Shown: positions 45,004 to 55,046 of the stretch, piece after piece
Layout of the letters: each line of letters starts with the position of its first letter
How positions within the stretch are numbered: the first letter of the stretch is position 1
Origin: Corynebacterium pseudokroppenstedtii
GTDB lineage: Bacteria; Actinomycetota; Actinomycetes; Mycobacteriales; Mycobacteriaceae
DNA length: 64,000 bases
Direction: 5' to 3'
Assembly: GCF_019754945.1 (NCBI RefSeq)
Contig: NZ_JAEUWU010000002.1
Coordinates: 124,001-188,000, forward strand
Program-made: the position numbers and the translations under genes
Notes under the pieces: generated by a model
What the model was told of the DNA's origin: nothing
The model's database searches: none
The model's input: the letters and a program-made list of their open reading frames with translations, nothing else

Positions 45004-46215
45004 CTAATTCAACCCGGCGTACGAGTGCAGCCCCGACACCACGAGGTTGATGAAGAACAGGTTGAACACCATGATCCCGAAGGCAACCACGTTGATCCAT
45101 GCTGCACGCTGGTCTTTCCACCCCGTCGTGGCTCGGGCGTGTAGGTAAGCTGCGTAGAGGATCCACGTGACGAAAGACATGGTCTCCTTGGGGTCCCAGT
45201 TCCAGAAGCGGCCCCACGCGGATTCGGCCCAGATCGCGCCAAAAATCACGCCGAGCCCGAAAATCGGAAACGCCACGACGGCCGTGCGGTATGCCAGCCG
45301 GTCGAGCCGCTTAGCGCTCGGCAGTGGCCCCGCGATCTTCCCGACGATGCCGTGCTCTTCCCCCACCGGCTGAAACATTCTCACGATGTACGCCAAGCTA
45401 CACATTCCGGATATCAGCCCGAAACCAGCACCGATGGACACCGTCGATACGTGAATGGGGAACCAGTATGACTGCAGCGCGGGTACCACCGGTGCCGACG
45501 CCGCGTACAGTTTCATCCCGCCGTAGAACAGCAGCGCGACCACGGGGGTCAGCACCCAGGGCCACATGATGCGGTTTTCGCGCTTGGTCAGGACCACCGT
45601 GGCGACGATCATCGCGACCAGCGACACCAGGGCGACATATTCGTACAGATTGCCCCAGGGGAAACGGTGCGCCGACAGTCCACGCAGAATGACGCACGCC
45701 GCGTGGAACAGCAGTCCGAGGAAAACGACCCCCTGGCCGAACGTACCCAAGCGGTCCACGCTGTCTTGGCGAGCGTCGAGCTCAGCTTGGCTCATCACCG
45801 GGCGGTCGTGGGCAACGCGCCCCCACAATGAGCGGGCCCGCGAGCCTCCGCGGCTCGACGAATCAGCAGAGGTTGTGGAGGCAGCATCATCTGTGCCAGT
45901 ACCTGCACCCACACTTACCGATGCAACACCCGTTTTTGACGCCGATGCCCCCTGCGCGACACCGGATTCCGACGCCTCCGACGCAACGCCAGATTTCGTC
46001 GCGCTAGCTCCGACCAGCTCTTTGTCCGAGGCAGCCTGGGCTCCCTGACCTCCGGGCTGGCTTTCCTCACGACGACTGGCGTCCTCGTATGCCTCTTGAA
46101 GCATCCGCTCGCGCACGTAATAGGCCAACATCACGATCAGCCCGATGACGTACACGGCGAACGCCACTTTGAACGAAAAGTCCGAAAACGAGGCGAGAGT
46201 CTTATTAACCGGCAT
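45004..46215 (-). CDS. ccsB: cytochrome c biogenesis protein CcsA/ResC type
   Basis: 403 residues. One N-terminal helix, a ~100-residue Ser/Ala-rich cytoplasmic insertion (residues ~45-140), then about seven helices. The haem-handling tryptophan motif reads WGRFWNWDPKETMSFVTWILYAAYLHAR, and conserved histidines lie in LLFHAACVI and PIHVSTVS. With ResB it forms the System II synthase that attaches haem to apocytochrome c outside the membrane. GAGGAGAACT precedes the ATG. It is the last gene of the resA-ccdA-resB-ccsB block. Confidence 0.93.
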   Translation of the reverse strand: MPVNKTLASFSDFSFKVAFAVYVIGLIVMLAYYVRERMLQEAYEDASRREESQPGGQGAQAASDKELVGASATKSGVASEASESGVAQGASASKTGVASVSVGAGTGTDDAASTTSADSSSRGGSRARSLWGRVAHDRPVMSQAELDARQDSVDRLGTFGQGVVFLGLLFHAACVILRGLSAHRFPWGNLYEYVALVSLVAMIVATVVLTKRENRIMWPWVLTPVVALLFYGGMKLYAASAPVVPALQSYWFPIHVSTVSIGAGFGLISGMCSLAYIVRMFQPVGEEHGIVGKIAGPLPSAKRLDRLAYRTAVVAFPIFGLGVIFGAIWAESAWGRFWNWDPKETMSFVTWILYAAYLHARATTGWKDQRAAWINVVAFGIMVFNLFFINLVVSGLHSYAGLN

Positions 46216-46356
46216 AGTTCTCCTCTTGATCTGTGCCCAGGCTATTCCACGTCACACTTTGGAGCAATAAACACCCCATACTCCCAGCACGCACGGCACC
46301 ACTCGTCACTGCCTACAGCAACACTGCGTCCGACATTTAGATCACTGCCGACGCCA

Positions 46357-47982
46357 TCAATCCTCGTCGTCGTCATATTCATCGTCGTCCGGTTCCTGCA
46401 GGATAGACCGCGCGTACTTATTGAACTCGCGGCCCCACCCGGCCCTATCGGTGCGCGCAAGCCCGGCGGTTTCGACAAGCGCGGTGCCGTCGTCTTGCGG
46501 GGTGACGCGCACCCACATGCGTCGCCGCTTAATCGACACAGACCCCACCAACCCGGCGAGCATGATGAGCGTAATCCCCAACAGGTACCCCTGCGTTGGA
46601 TCGTGGCTGACCTGCAGGTTCACGAAAGGCTTCGCGCCGTTAAACGTGATTTCCGTCCCGTCGTTAAGGGTGGTTTTCTCGCCCTTCCGCAGATTCACGC
46701 GGTCGATTTTCGACAACAGCCCCTGGTGGATCAGACTCGTGTCCAGGGTGAAAATACTCTGGCCCACGCCGGTGTCCAGCCCGGCGTCGCCGCGGAACAC
46801 GTCGATCGCAACGGCCTCATCGTCCTGGGTGGGGAACCGCGACGCAGACAGCACATTGTTGTTCTCGCCGGTGAACACAGCCGTCGGCGCGTACATGCCC
46901 TGGATCGCCAACTGATTTTTCCGTCGTTCTTGCAGGTCAGGGTACATCCCGGCGGGCGGGTCGAACCGCATCGCGCCGGCCGACAGGAAGTTCGTCATGT
47001 CAGTCGGCTGCCACTGGATCTCTCCCGTGCGCGTCTCACCGTCGGGCCACTTGACCGTAAACGACGGCGCATAACCATGCCCCTGCAGGTACACGCGGTC
47101 GCCCGCGATCCGCAGCGGGTGGTTGACCTTCAGCGTGTACTTTGTCCACTCTGACGTGGGCTTATCGACGTCGTCCTTCGTCGCATACCGAATGTCGGAG
47201 GTGAACATCTTCGCCTGCCCGTTGGACAAGTAGTCCGCTTTGAAGTCCTCGATCTGCAGGCAGTACGGGGACAGGCGCGTTCCGTCGACAAGAGCACTGT
47301 GTCGGAACGAGTCAAAATTAGCGACGGCTGAGTTGCAGAACTGCGAGTTCTCGTTGCCGGCGATAACGATGACCTGGCCTTCGTAGTACATCAGGCGCCC
47401 GGCCGCGATGAAGACCAGCATGACGGTGAGACCGATGTGAAACACGAGGTTGCAGAATTCGCGGGCGTATCCACGTTCCGCGCTAAACGACCATTGCCCG
47501 GCGCGGTCCTCGCTTGCCGACGTTTCACGCGTGTGCCATCTCTTGAACAGCGGGGTGATGTGGTCGCGCGCGTAGGTGTCGGTGTCGGAAAAATCGCTGG
47601 CCGGGAGGGTGCGGGCGCGGTAGTGGGGCAGCCGGTTGAGGTTTTTGGGCGCGCGCACGGGCTGGGAGCGCATCGCTTTGTAGTGCTCCCACGTGCGGGG
47701 GATGATGCAGCCGACTAGCGAGATAAACAGCAGGACGTAGATGGCGGTGAACCACGTGGAGGAGAAGACGTCGAAAAGCTGGAGCTTGTCGTAGATCTGC
47801 CCGAGCTTGCCGTTGTCGGCGATGTAGGTGTCGACTTTCTCTTGGTTCAGGGAGCGCTGCGGGAGGATGGCCCCGGGGATTGCGCCGAGGGCAAGGAGGA
47901 ATAGCAAAATCAGCGCGGTCCGCATGCTGGTTAGCCAGCGCCAGGGGATGCGCCACAGTGATGAGAATTGTTTGCGCGCCAA
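46357..47982 (-). CDS. resB: cytochrome c biogenesis protein ResB/Ccs1
   Basis: 541 residues. LTSMRTALILLFLLALGAIPGAILPQRSLN is the family start with the first helix. Two further helices (WFTAIYVLLFISLVGCIIP and LVFHIGLTVMLVFIAAGRLMYY) precede a large extracytoplasmic domain (~residues 190-470), with a final helix (LLGITLIMLAGLVGSVSIKRRRMWVRV). The C terminus ends in a very acidic tail. Start is a TTG at 47982 with AGAAAGG upstream. It partners CcsB in haem attachment. Confidence 0.93.
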   Translation of the reverse strand: MARKQFSSLWRIPWRWLTSMRTALILLFLLALGAIPGAILPQRSLNQEKVDTYIADNGKLGQIYDKLQLFDVFSSTWFTAIYVLLFISLVGCIIPRTWEHYKAMRSQPVRAPKNLNRLPHYRARTLPASDFSDTDTYARDHITPLFKRWHTRETSASEDRAGQWSFSAERGYAREFCNLVFHIGLTVMLVFIAAGRLMYYEGQVIVIAGNENSQFCNSAVANFDSFRHSALVDGTRLSPYCLQIEDFKADYLSNGQAKMFTSDIRYATKDDVDKPTSEWTKYTLKVNHPLRIAGDRVYLQGHGYAPSFTVKWPDGETRTGEIQWQPTDMTNFLSAGAMRFDPPAGMYPDLQERRKNQLAIQGMYAPTAVFTGENNNVLSASRFPTQDDEAVAIDVFRGDAGLDTGVGQSIFTLDTSLIHQGLLSKIDRVNLRKGEKTTLNDGTEITFNGAKPFVNLQVSHDPTQGYLLGITLIMLAGLVGSVSIKRRRMWVRVTPQDDGTALVETAGLARTDRAGWGREFNKYARSILQEPDDDEYDDDED

Positions 47983-48044
47983 ATCGTCTGCCTTTCTTTT
48001 GCTATCCGATTATGGTCTATGCGGCAGATCAAGGGTGAAAAGGT

Positions 48045-48866
48045 CTAGATCGGCGTCACCGTGCTGGTCACTGCCCACTGCCGGATCCACGACACGAATA
48101 CCGCCCATTGGCCTGTGACCAGGGCAATCCCGACGACGATCAAGGCGACACCGCCGGCGATTTGAACCCCGCGACTGTGACGGCGCAACCACGATACGCT
48201 CGCTAATGCTTTGGAGGACCCCAACGCCACCACGACGAAGGGCAGCCCCAGCCCCAAGCAGTAGAAAATGATCAGGATGACTCCGCGCAGGGCCGTCGTC
48301 CCCTCCGTTCCGGCAGCGATGCTAATGATCCCCGCGAGGGTGGGACCCAAACAGGGCGTCCACCCGAGGGCGAACACCGCGCCCAGAAGCGGAGCCCCCA
48401 TCAACGTGGACCAATGCTTCGGAGCCATGCGACGCTCGTTCTGCAGGAACGGTATGAACCCCAGGAACACGACACCCATCACAATGGTGACGACGCCGCC
48501 GACGCGTTGCAGCAACTCGTTGTTCATCTGGAGGGCGGAGATGGCGCCGAAGATTGACGCCGTCGCTAAGACGAAGACCACGGTGAAGCCCGCAACGAAC
48601 AGCAGCGCAGCCCCGGCAACGCGACCACGGTGTGAGCGAACTTTTGTCCCCTCAGCTGTGATGTCGCTTTCCGCGCCGACGACGCCGGCGAGGTAGGAGA
48701 TATAGCCGGGCACGAGCGGGATAACGCATGGGCTCGCGAAGGAAACAAGGCCCGCCAGCGCCGCAGCACCTAACGCAAGGAGTAGCGGACCCGACGCCGC
48801 AGTGTCCGCAAAGGCGGCCCCGACATCAGCATGAAGCTGGAGAGTATGAACCTGGGCGGGGATCAT
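48045..48866 (-). CDS. ccdA: cytochrome c biogenesis protein CcdA
   Basis: 273 residues, six or seven helices. The DsbD-beta/CcdA motif GLVSFASPCVIPLVPGYISYLAGV carries the first redox cysteine, and GWTPCLGPTLAGI the second. It passes electrons from cytoplasmic thioredoxin to ResA. Its ATG overlaps the resA stop by one base with GGAGAAGG upstream. Confidence 0.94.
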   Translation of the reverse strand: MIPAQVHTLQLHADVGAAFADTAASGPLLLALGAAALAGLVSFASPCVIPLVPGYISYLAGVVGAESDITAEGTKVRSHRGRVAGAALLFVAGFTVVFVLATASIFGAISALQMNNELLQRVGGVVTIVMGVVFLGFIPFLQNERRMAPKHWSTLMGAPLLGAVFALGWTPCLGPTLAGIISIAAGTEGTTALRGVILIIFYCLGLGLPFVVVALGSSKALASVSWLRRHSRGVQIAGGVALIVVGIALVTGQWAVFVSWIRQWAVTSTVTPI

Positions 48867-49666
48867 TATTCCTTCTCCAGGTTGTTCACAACGTCCATGA
48901 TTTCCTTCGCATTGACCTCGCGAAGGAATACCGCCGCTGGCCGGTGCTGTTTATCGAGCACAATTGTCGTCGGCACGACGGATGCGGGGATTCCGCCTAG
49001 AGAAATAGCGGATTTGAAGGAGGGGTCGTAGATGCTCGGGTAGGTGATGTCGTTATCCTTGACGAAATCCTGCGCGGCCTGCTTGTTGAAATCGCGGACG
49101 TTGATCCCGAGAACCGTGCCAGCTGGTCCGCCTTTCGACGTGCCGGAATCATCCGAACCGTCCGCCCCGTTCCCCGGACCTTTTTGCAGGTCATCCTGGA
49201 TTTCTTGTAGGTCATCAACCTCGGTGCGGCACGGGGCACACCACTGGCCCCAAGCGTTCAGCACCACGATCTGGTTGTCGAAATCCGACAACCTAATCGT
49301 CTTATCAGACTCCATTAGCGACGGCCCGGACAGGTCTTTGACCGGCTTACGATCCTTCTGGTCGTACTTAATGACCAACTGGCCACCTGGGGACACGAAG
49401 CTGAAATTCCCGCCGACAGCGACCGCATCTTTGCCAGCCGTCTCGTCGGAACCGCAGGCAATCAGTGTGGTAGCACCCACCGCCGCGACGACGCAGGCCA
49501 CAAGTGTCGACGCTACCGAGTGACGCACGGACAGCGCCCAACCATGGCGATGCGTCACTTTGCGGACACGCGCCGAAGTATCACCGTGCGCACGCGCCGA
49601 TGTATCCACCGATGCGCCGCCGTGCGCAGCCACCTTTGGGCTAGCGGATGTCGTCTTCTTCACCAC
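48866..49666 (-). CDS. resA: ResA-like thioredoxin-fold lipoprotein
   Basis: 266 residues. After a ~45-residue basic, Ala/Ser-rich N terminus comes a signal segment (VASTLVACVVAAVGATTLIACGS) ending in a lipobox-like LIAC, so it is probably a lipoprotein. The TlpA/ResA domain has WGQWCAPCRTEVDDLQEI with the CxxC pair and IPASVVPTTIVLD with the cis-proline region. It keeps apocytochrome c thiols reduced. It starts with a GTG; a Gly/Asp-rich insertion lies after the CxxC helix. Confidence 0.92.
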   Translation of the reverse strand: MVKKTTSASPKVAAHGGASVDTSARAHGDTSARVRKVTHRHGWALSVRHSVASTLVACVVAAVGATTLIACGSDETAGKDAVAVGGNFSFVSPGGQLVIKYDQKDRKPVKDLSGPSLMESDKTIRLSDFDNQIVVLNAWGQWCAPCRTEVDDLQEIQDDLQKGPGNGADGSDDSGTSKGGPAGTVLGINVRDFNKQAAQDFVKDNDITYPSIYDPSFKSAISLGGIPASVVPTTIVLDKQHRPAAVFLREVNAKEIMDVVNNLEKE

Positions 49667-49736
49667 TCACACCACCTCACAATGACTCCGGCCCGTATCG
49701 TCAGTACCGTCACCACTTATACGCCACGTGCCAGAC

Positions 49737-50414
49737 TTAAACGCCTTGTGCCGGCTCGCTATAGACCAGATCGCTGACCTGAGCACGAACACTCGAGGCC
49801 GAGCCATCCTGTGCAGGGCCGTCAACCTCCACGCCAGCACCAACCCCAGCACCATCGTCGTCGAAAATGAGGCTGGTCACACTGGCCAATGAACACTGGC
49901 GAACCGCCGGATTGTGGGCCAACGCTTTGCCCGCATAATCGCGCTGCACCATCACGATAGGAAGCTGGTGAGACACCAGCACAGCCTCGTGACCACGCGC
50001 CTCTTCACGCGCTCGGCCCACTGCGATCCACATACGGTCGCAAATGTCCTGGTAGGGCTCGCCCCAACTGGGCTGCATGGGCTCTGTCAGGTGGTGCCAC
50101 AGTTTGGGGTTCCACAGCTGGGAGCGCCACCCTTTAATCCGATGCCCTTCGAGCTCATTTCCGGCTTCGATGAGGTCATCGTCGATCGCGATGTCCACAC
50201 CGGTCACCTTCTGGAAGGGCTCGGCGGTTTCCTGAGCGCGCACCAATGGCGATGCTTTCACCACTGCCACATCGTGATCTGTGAAAGCACGAGCACACAT
50301 CGACGCCATGACGCGTCCACGGTCGCTCAAGTGATAGCCGGGTAGGCGGCCATACAGAATGCGATCCGGGTTGAAGACCTCGCCATGACGGACGAGGTGG
50401 ACAATCGTGGACAC
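49737..50414 (-). CDS. histidine phosphatase family protein (phosphoglycerate mutase-like)
   Basis: 225 residues from the GTG at 50414 (AAGGAGGG upstream). The RHG motif VHLVRHGEVFNPDRILYGRLPGYHLSDRG, SPLVRAQETAEPF, a central GNELEGHRI with the conserved Glu region, and VLVSHQLPIVMV with the second catalytic His define the family. True glycolytic mutase activity is not implied; many members are small-molecule phosphatases. It lies four bases after hemL, as in other corynebacteria, between hemL and the ccs genes. Confidence 0.9.
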   Translation of the reverse strand: MSTIVHLVRHGEVFNPDRILYGRLPGYHLSDRGRVMASMCARAFTDHDVAVVKASPLVRAQETAEPFQKVTGVDIAIDDDLIEAGNELEGHRIKGWRSQLWNPKLWHHLTEPMQPSWGEPYQDICDRMWIAVGRAREEARGHEAVLVSHQLPIVMVQRDYAGKALAHNPAVRQCSLASVTSLIFDDDGAGVGAGVEVDGPAQDGSASSVRAQVSDLVYSEPAQGV

Positions 50415-50418
50415 GTAC

Positions 50419-51711
50419 TTAGCCCTCCTTGGTGGCCGCTGCGGCCGCCTTCGCGGCAGGACGCAATGCAGATTCAATGCGAGAGAAATCTTCGTCGGTC
50501 AACGCCGTAGATACAAACCAGGTCTCAAATGGCGAAGGCGCCGTGTACACACCGTTGTCCAACAGCTCGTGGAAGAACGGGGCGTAACGGAACGTGTCCG
50601 CGGCTTGCATATCCGCGAAGTTATGCCCCTCACCCTCGGCAAAGCGCACCGACAAGAACGTGGACGCACGCTGGATGTGATGGGCAACGCCCTCACGTTC
50701 CAGAGCCTCGTGCAGCAGGTTTTCCAACCGGTCGGCATTCGCGCGGATCGTCTCATAGCACTTCTCATCTGCCAGGCGTAACGACGCTAAACCAGCGGCC
50801 ATCGCCACTGGGTTACCCGACAGCGTCCCCGCCTGGTACACAGGCCCCTCCGGCGCAAGGTAGGACATGATGTCGCGTCGGCCACCGAATGCGGCAGCCG
50901 GCAGCCCGCCCGAGACAACTTTGCCGAAGGTGACAAGGTCACCCGCCACGCCGTCAACGCCGTACCAGCCCTTATGCGAGGTGCGGAAACCCGTCATGAC
51001 CTCGTCGAGAATAAGAAGAGCACCATACTTGTGGGCGATTTCCTTGAGCCCGGCATTGAACCCCTCGTGGGGTGCGACGGTCCCCATGTTCCCCGCCGCG
51101 GCCTCGGCAATCACGCAGGCGATGTCGTCGGGGTGCTTTTCGAAAACGTCACGAACCGCGTCGAGATCGTTGTAGGGCACCACGATCGTGTCGCTTTGGG
51201 TCACACCTGGTGAGTCCGGCAAACCGAAGGTCGCCACACCACTACCCGCTGAGACCAGGAGGGAATCGACGTGTCCGTGGTAGCACCCCGCGAACTTCAC
51301 GACCGTTGACCGGCCGGTGAAACCGCGCGCCAACCGGACCGCTGACATGGTGGCCTCGGTACCGGAGTTGACCATGCGCACTTCGTCCACCGCGGTGCGG
51401 CCAATGATCTCCTTGGCCAGGCTGTTTTCCGCAGCAGTGGGCGCACCGAACGACAGGCCCTTCGTCGCTGCTTCCTGGACTGCCTCCACAATCGCGGGAT
51501 GGGCGTTGCCGTGCAGCATCGGTCCCCAGGATGACACTAAATCCACGTACTCGTTTCCATCGACATCGCGCAGGTGGCTGCCCTTCGCGGAGTCGATGAA
51601 CAGCGGCGTGCCCCCCACCGAACCGAACGCGCGCACCGGGGAATTCACACCACCCGGGATCAATTCACGAGCTTGTGAGAACAAATCACTACTACGAGTC
51701 ATAGTTTTCAT
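50419..51711 (-). CDS. hemL: glutamate-1-semialdehyde 2,1-aminomutase (internal start)
   Basis: 430 residues from the ATG at 51711, which has GCGGAG nine bases upstream. PLP enzyme making 5-aminolevulinate, product of the HemA/HemL C5 route. [62 protein letters not shown] and [12 protein letters not shown] are the family blocks; the PLP lysine is in [20 protein letters not shown]. The same frame continues upstream without a stop into an RNase HI domain (separate entry), so either both a fusion and a free HemL are made, or only one. Confidence 0.93.
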   Translation of the reverse strand: MKTMTRSSDLFSQARELIPGGVNSPVRAFGSVGGTPLFIDSAKGSHLRDVDGNEYVDLVSSWGPMLHGNAHPAIVEAVQEAATKGLSFGAPTAAENSLAKEIIGRTAVDEVRMVNSGTEATMSAVRLARGFTGRSTVVKFAGCYHGHVDSLLVSAGSGVATFGLPDSPGVTQSDTIVVPYNDLDAVRDVFEKHPDDIACVIAEAAAGNMGTVAPHEGFNAGLKEIAHKYGALLILDEVMTGFRTSHKGWYGVDGVAGDLVTFGKVVSGGLPAAAFGGRRDIMSYLAPEGPVYQAGTLSGNPVAMAAGLASLRLADEKCYETIRANADRLENLLHEALEREGVAHHIQRASTFLSVRFAEGEGHNFADMQAADTFRYAPFFHELLDNGVYTAPSPFETWFVSTALTDEDFSRIESALRPAAKAAAAATKEG

Positions 51712-52260
51712 GGTAGGGAACTCCGCTGCTAACTGCCCACACTCGTCCGCGGGCGACGCCGACTCACGCGAATACCCCGGCCCCCGGTTCGGTTCTTGCC
51801 GACGCTTATACGCCATCGCCGCAGCATTCGCGCGACTATCAGCAGCCTCGTTGAGCTCATGCCCGGCGTGCCCCTTGACCCACCGGAATGTCACCGCAGC
51901 CCCGCTCTTCCGACGACGCGTGAGCAGTTCGTCGATCTCCTTGATCTGCTCTACGTTCAGGACGGGTTTCCCGTTCGACTTCTTCCAGCCCTTTTTCTTC
52001 CACCCATGAACCCACTTAGTGACCGAGTTAATGACGTATTGGGAGTCGCAGAAAACCTCCAAGTCGTCCGGACAACCATCACTATCGCACACATGTTCGG
52101 TAACACGCAACAATTGCCGGACAGCCTCAAGCTCGCCCTTGTTATTCGTCCCCTGTGACCATCCCCCAGCAGCCCAATGGGCGTCGTCAATGTACCAAGC
52201 CCACCCCGAAGGGCCTGGATTTCCAATTGCTGATCCGTCAACCGCAGCCGTAATTGTCAT
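50419..52260 (-). CDS. rnhA: RNase HI domain read in frame into HemL
   Basis: One open frame of 613 residues from [16 protein letters not shown]. Residues ~1-150 are ribonuclease HI: the four acidic catalytic residues sit in [39 protein letters not shown] and [21 protein letters not shown] ~30-residue loose linker leads straight into HemL without a stop codon. RNase HI cuts RNA in RNA-DNA hybrids and has no link to haem synthesis. TACACT ends seven bases before the ATG, so the message looks leaderless. A lost stop codon between two adjacent genes is the simplest origin. Confidence 0.8.
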   Translation of the reverse strand: MTITAAVDGSAIGNPGPSGWAWYIDDAHWAAGGWSQGTNNKGELEAVRQLLRVTEHVCDSDGCPDDLEVFCDSQYVINSVTKWVHGWKKKGWKKSNGKPVLNVEQIKEIDELLTRRRKSGAAVTFRWVKGHAGHELNEAADSRANAAAMAYKRRQEPNRGPGYSRESASPADECGQLAAEFPTMKTMTRSSDLFSQARELIPGGVNSPVRAFGSVGGTPLFIDSAKGSHLRDVDGNEYVDLVSSWGPMLHGNAHPAIVEAVQEAATKGLSFGAPTAAENSLAKEIIGRTAVDEVRMVNSGTEATMSAVRLARGFTGRSTVVKFAGCYHGHVDSLLVSAGSGVATFGLPDSPGVTQSDTIVVPYNDLDAVRDVFEKHPDDIACVIAEAAAGNMGTVAPHEGFNAGLKEIAHKYGALLILDEVMTGFRTSHKGWYGVDGVAGDLVTFGKVVSGGLPAAAFGGRRDIMSYLAPEGPVYQAGTLSGNPVAMAAGLASLRLADEKCYETIRANADRLENLLHEALEREGVAHHIQRASTFLSVRFAEGEGHNFADMQAADTFRYAPFFHELLDNGVYTAPSPFETWFVSTALTDEDFSRIESALRPAAKAAAAATKEG

Positions 52261-52394
52261 GACGCTCAGTGTAAACGGCATCTAGGACACGCGACCATAA
52301 GCGCCGTTAACCACGGCTAACACGCCGTTATTCACTGCCGACGCGACGCCGCGGGTTGCACACCACTCCGCGCCCCCACGCGCCAACCCCAGCA

Positions 52395-55046
52395 TTACGC
52401 CCGTCGCAACGTCAACGTGCGCATCTCAATCACGGTCGACCCCAACAGCATCAACAGTGTGGATATCAAGGGGTTAATGATCGACAACGCGCCACCCACC
52501 AGGGCAAACGTGTTATACGCACGCGAGAAGTTCATGTTGCCTTTACCCACGCGCCGCACCTTCGTCGCCAAGTTCACCGCGTCGGGAACGGCACGCACCT
52601 CGTCGCGAAGAATAACAACCGACGCATCAACCGTGTCCAGGCAATCAGCAGCACCCACGAGGATTCCGACGTCGGCCACCGCCAGGTACTTCATCAAGTC
52701 ACGGTCACCAACGAGGGCGACGCTGTAGCCTTCGCGGTGCATGGACCGCACCGCCGCTCCTTTACGCGATGGCGCGATCCCGGCCAAAACCAGGCTCATA
52801 CCCAAACTGTCCGCCGATTTCTTGGCCACGGGATACGTATCACGAGAGAGCATTCCCGTCTCAATGCCCATATCTTCCAGCTGCTCAATGGCTTCCGCCG
52901 CGTCGTCCTTCGTCGCGTCGATCACGGTGATAACGCCGCGGTTCTTGTTCTTCCAGGACACCACCAAGGGGGTCCCGCCGGAGATCGCCGCCATCGCGAG
53001 GCGATCATCTTTCAGCTCAGACAGATCGCGCGGCCGCCACAGCGCGGCTTTCACCGAACTCATCTCGCCGCGGATCGGAATATCCACGGTGCCGATGAAG
53101 GACCCGTTGTCAGTGATCTGCTCGCCCGTCACCTCAATCCAGTGGGGGACGCTGCTCCCGCCGGCTCCCAGATCACGCGATTCACGGGCGGCTTTCACCA
53201 GCGCACGGGACACACCATGTTCGCTCTCCATGGCCAGGGCGCCCGCCACGCGGAGGATCAAGTCGGCGTTTTCCCCTTCCGCCGCGGTCACGCTCTCCAC
53301 TTTCATATTTCCGGTGGTCAGCGTGCCCACGCGGTTGAAAAGGAGCATGTCACATTCACCCAGATCCCACATCACTTGCTCGTCGCGGAATAAGATGCCA
53401 CGGCTGATGGCGCGCGCCAATCCCAACCGTGATGCCAGCGTTGTGGAAATAGCTAATGACACCGGCCCCACACCTGTGAGCACTGCCAAACTTGTCGCCA
53501 AAGCACCCGCCGCGTCCTTCATAATGAGGAACCAGTTCAGGAAACACATCACTGCCAGCACTATCGCCCACGGGACGAGGAGCGAAGCTGATCGGGTCGC
53601 CGTGCGCGTTGCCATATGCTCGGCATGATCGCATTCTTCAACCCAGCGGTGCATGGCCGCTAGACGTGTCGTGTGCCCAGACCTATCGACACGGATCTTG
53701 AGAGTATCCCCCATATTTCGCCCACCAGCATAAATATGGGAATTCACCTTAACGACGGTCCGGTTACTATGCCCCGACACCGGCCCTGGACTAATTAACG
53801 ATGACCCACCGACGACGACCCCGTCGACGGGAATGATGTCCCCGGGAGCGACCAAGATGTCCTCGCCAGGGTGGAGTTCTGCTGCGCTGACGGATTGTTT
53901 CCGTGGCCCATCGGCAGTCCGGCGAATAACGGTAACCATCATTCCCGAATCCACGTTGTGTGTGGACAGTAACTCCATGCTGTGCAGGCGGTTGCGTCGT
54001 GATAGTAGCCTCCCCAGAAGAACCAGGGTGGTTGCTCCACAGGCAACGTCGAAAAAGACTTGTGGTTGATGCTGGAAGACAAACCATTTGGGTGGCGATG
54101 TCCAGTCACCCTGCGGCCGCATAAAAACGACGGTGCCTACGGACCATACATAAGCCACGGCCACGGCCAGTGATGTTGCGGAGTCGAGCGCGGCCATCTT
54201 CCGACGGAGACCGCCGACAGCTGCTCGGTGGAACGGCCACGCACAATAGGACACAACAGGCAACGCCAAACCCGCAGACACCCACTGCCAGTACGGGAAC
54301 TGCAGCCGCGGGAACAGGGCGATGGCAACCACCGGCACAGATAACGTCACCGCCACGATGAGCCGCAGCTTGGTAATCAACGCGCGCGCTGTGAACAATG
54401 CCTCCATGTTGTCCGGCTTGCTCACCCGGAACGGGTGCCGGGACAAAAACGACTCGTTGTGCCGACGGTGCCGGCGTCGCCTCCGCTCTTTTCTTTCCTG
54501 CTCAGCCTCGGATTCAATAACCTGACGGTACACCGACCCCAGCTTCTTGACGGCACTCACGCCACTGGCCTGGAGGACCGAAATAATGTGGTCCACCGAC
54601 ATCGAACTCGGCGCCGACACCCACGCCGTCGACGGTTTTCCGTAAACAATGCGTGCGGTCACGCCCTCAACATCGGACAGCATCTTTTCGATATCGCCCG
54701 CGTGGACAGCGTCCTCAAGCCCGTCCAACTCCAGGGTGAACGAGTGGTACGACTTTTCTTCGTCCTCGTCATTCAGCAAACCCGCGTGACGACGCTCAAC
54801 GCCCAGGTCTCGGGCGGCGTCGACGGCCGCCTTGATGGCGGTTTCAGACTTCTCCAGGGACTCCGGGTCGGCGGGAAGTAGCGAACCATCCGCGGCGCGT
54901 CGATTATTACGGGGCGAGTACTTCCCCGAGTAGGAACCATAGGGGCGACGGTGTCGCGGGAAATCTGTCGGGGGTTCGCCCGATGCAGGCTTCTTGGGTG
55001 AGCTATCTGGCGTGTGGTCGTCGACAGCCGATTTTTTTACTGCCAT
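52395..55046 (-). CDS. P-type ATPase-like membrane protein lacking the catalytic aspartate
   Basis: 883 residues. A charged N-terminal ~90 residues and a ferredoxin-like, cysteine-free HMA-type domain (~95-175) precede a P1B-like core with ~8 helices. The phosphorylation motif DKTGT reads NRVGT: Asn replaces Asp at about residue 571. The usual CPC in the ion path is GVGPVSLA, the actuator TGE is replaced (SPGPVSGHS), and the hinge GDGxND is VGDRDLMKY. It should neither form the phosphoenzyme nor bind metal in the known way. Start has GGAG upstream. It lies in the haem cluster; a scaffold or haem-related role is speculation. Confidence 0.85.
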   Translation of the reverse strand: MAVKKSAVDDHTPDSSPKKPASGEPPTDFPRHRRPYGSYSGKYSPRNNRRAADGSLLPADPESLEKSETAIKAAVDAARDLGVERRHAGLLNDEDEEKSYHSFTLELDGLEDAVHAGDIEKMLSDVEGVTARIVYGKPSTAWVSAPSSMSVDHIISVLQASGVSAVKKLGSVYRQVIESEAEQERKERRRRRHRRHNESFLSRHPFRVSKPDNMEALFTARALITKLRLIVAVTLSVPVVAIALFPRLQFPYWQWVSAGLALPVVSYCAWPFHRAAVGGLRRKMAALDSATSLAVAVAYVWSVGTVVFMRPQGDWTSPPKWFVFQHQPQVFFDVACGATTLVLLGRLLSRRNRLHSMELLSTHNVDSGMMVTVIRRTADGPRKQSVSAAELHPGEDILVAPGDIIPVDGVVVGGSSLISPGPVSGHSNRTVVKVNSHIYAGGRNMGDTLKIRVDRSGHTTRLAAMHRWVEECDHAEHMATRTATRSASLLVPWAIVLAVMCFLNWFLIMKDAAGALATSLAVLTGVGPVSLAISTTLASRLGLARAISRGILFRDEQVMWDLGECDMLLFNRVGTLTTGNMKVESVTAAEGENADLILRVAGALAMESEHGVSRALVKAARESRDLGAGGSSVPHWIEVTGEQITDNGSFIGTVDIPIRGEMSSVKAALWRPRDLSELKDDRLAMAAISGGTPLVVSWKNKNRGVITVIDATKDDAAEAIEQLEDMGIETGMLSRDTYPVAKKSADSLGMSLVLAGIAPSRKGAAVRSMHREGYSVALVGDRDLMKYLAVADVGILVGAADCLDTVDASVVILRDEVRAVPDAVNLATKVRRVGKGNMNFSRAYNTFALVGGALSIINPLISTLLMLLGSTVIEMRTLTLRRA

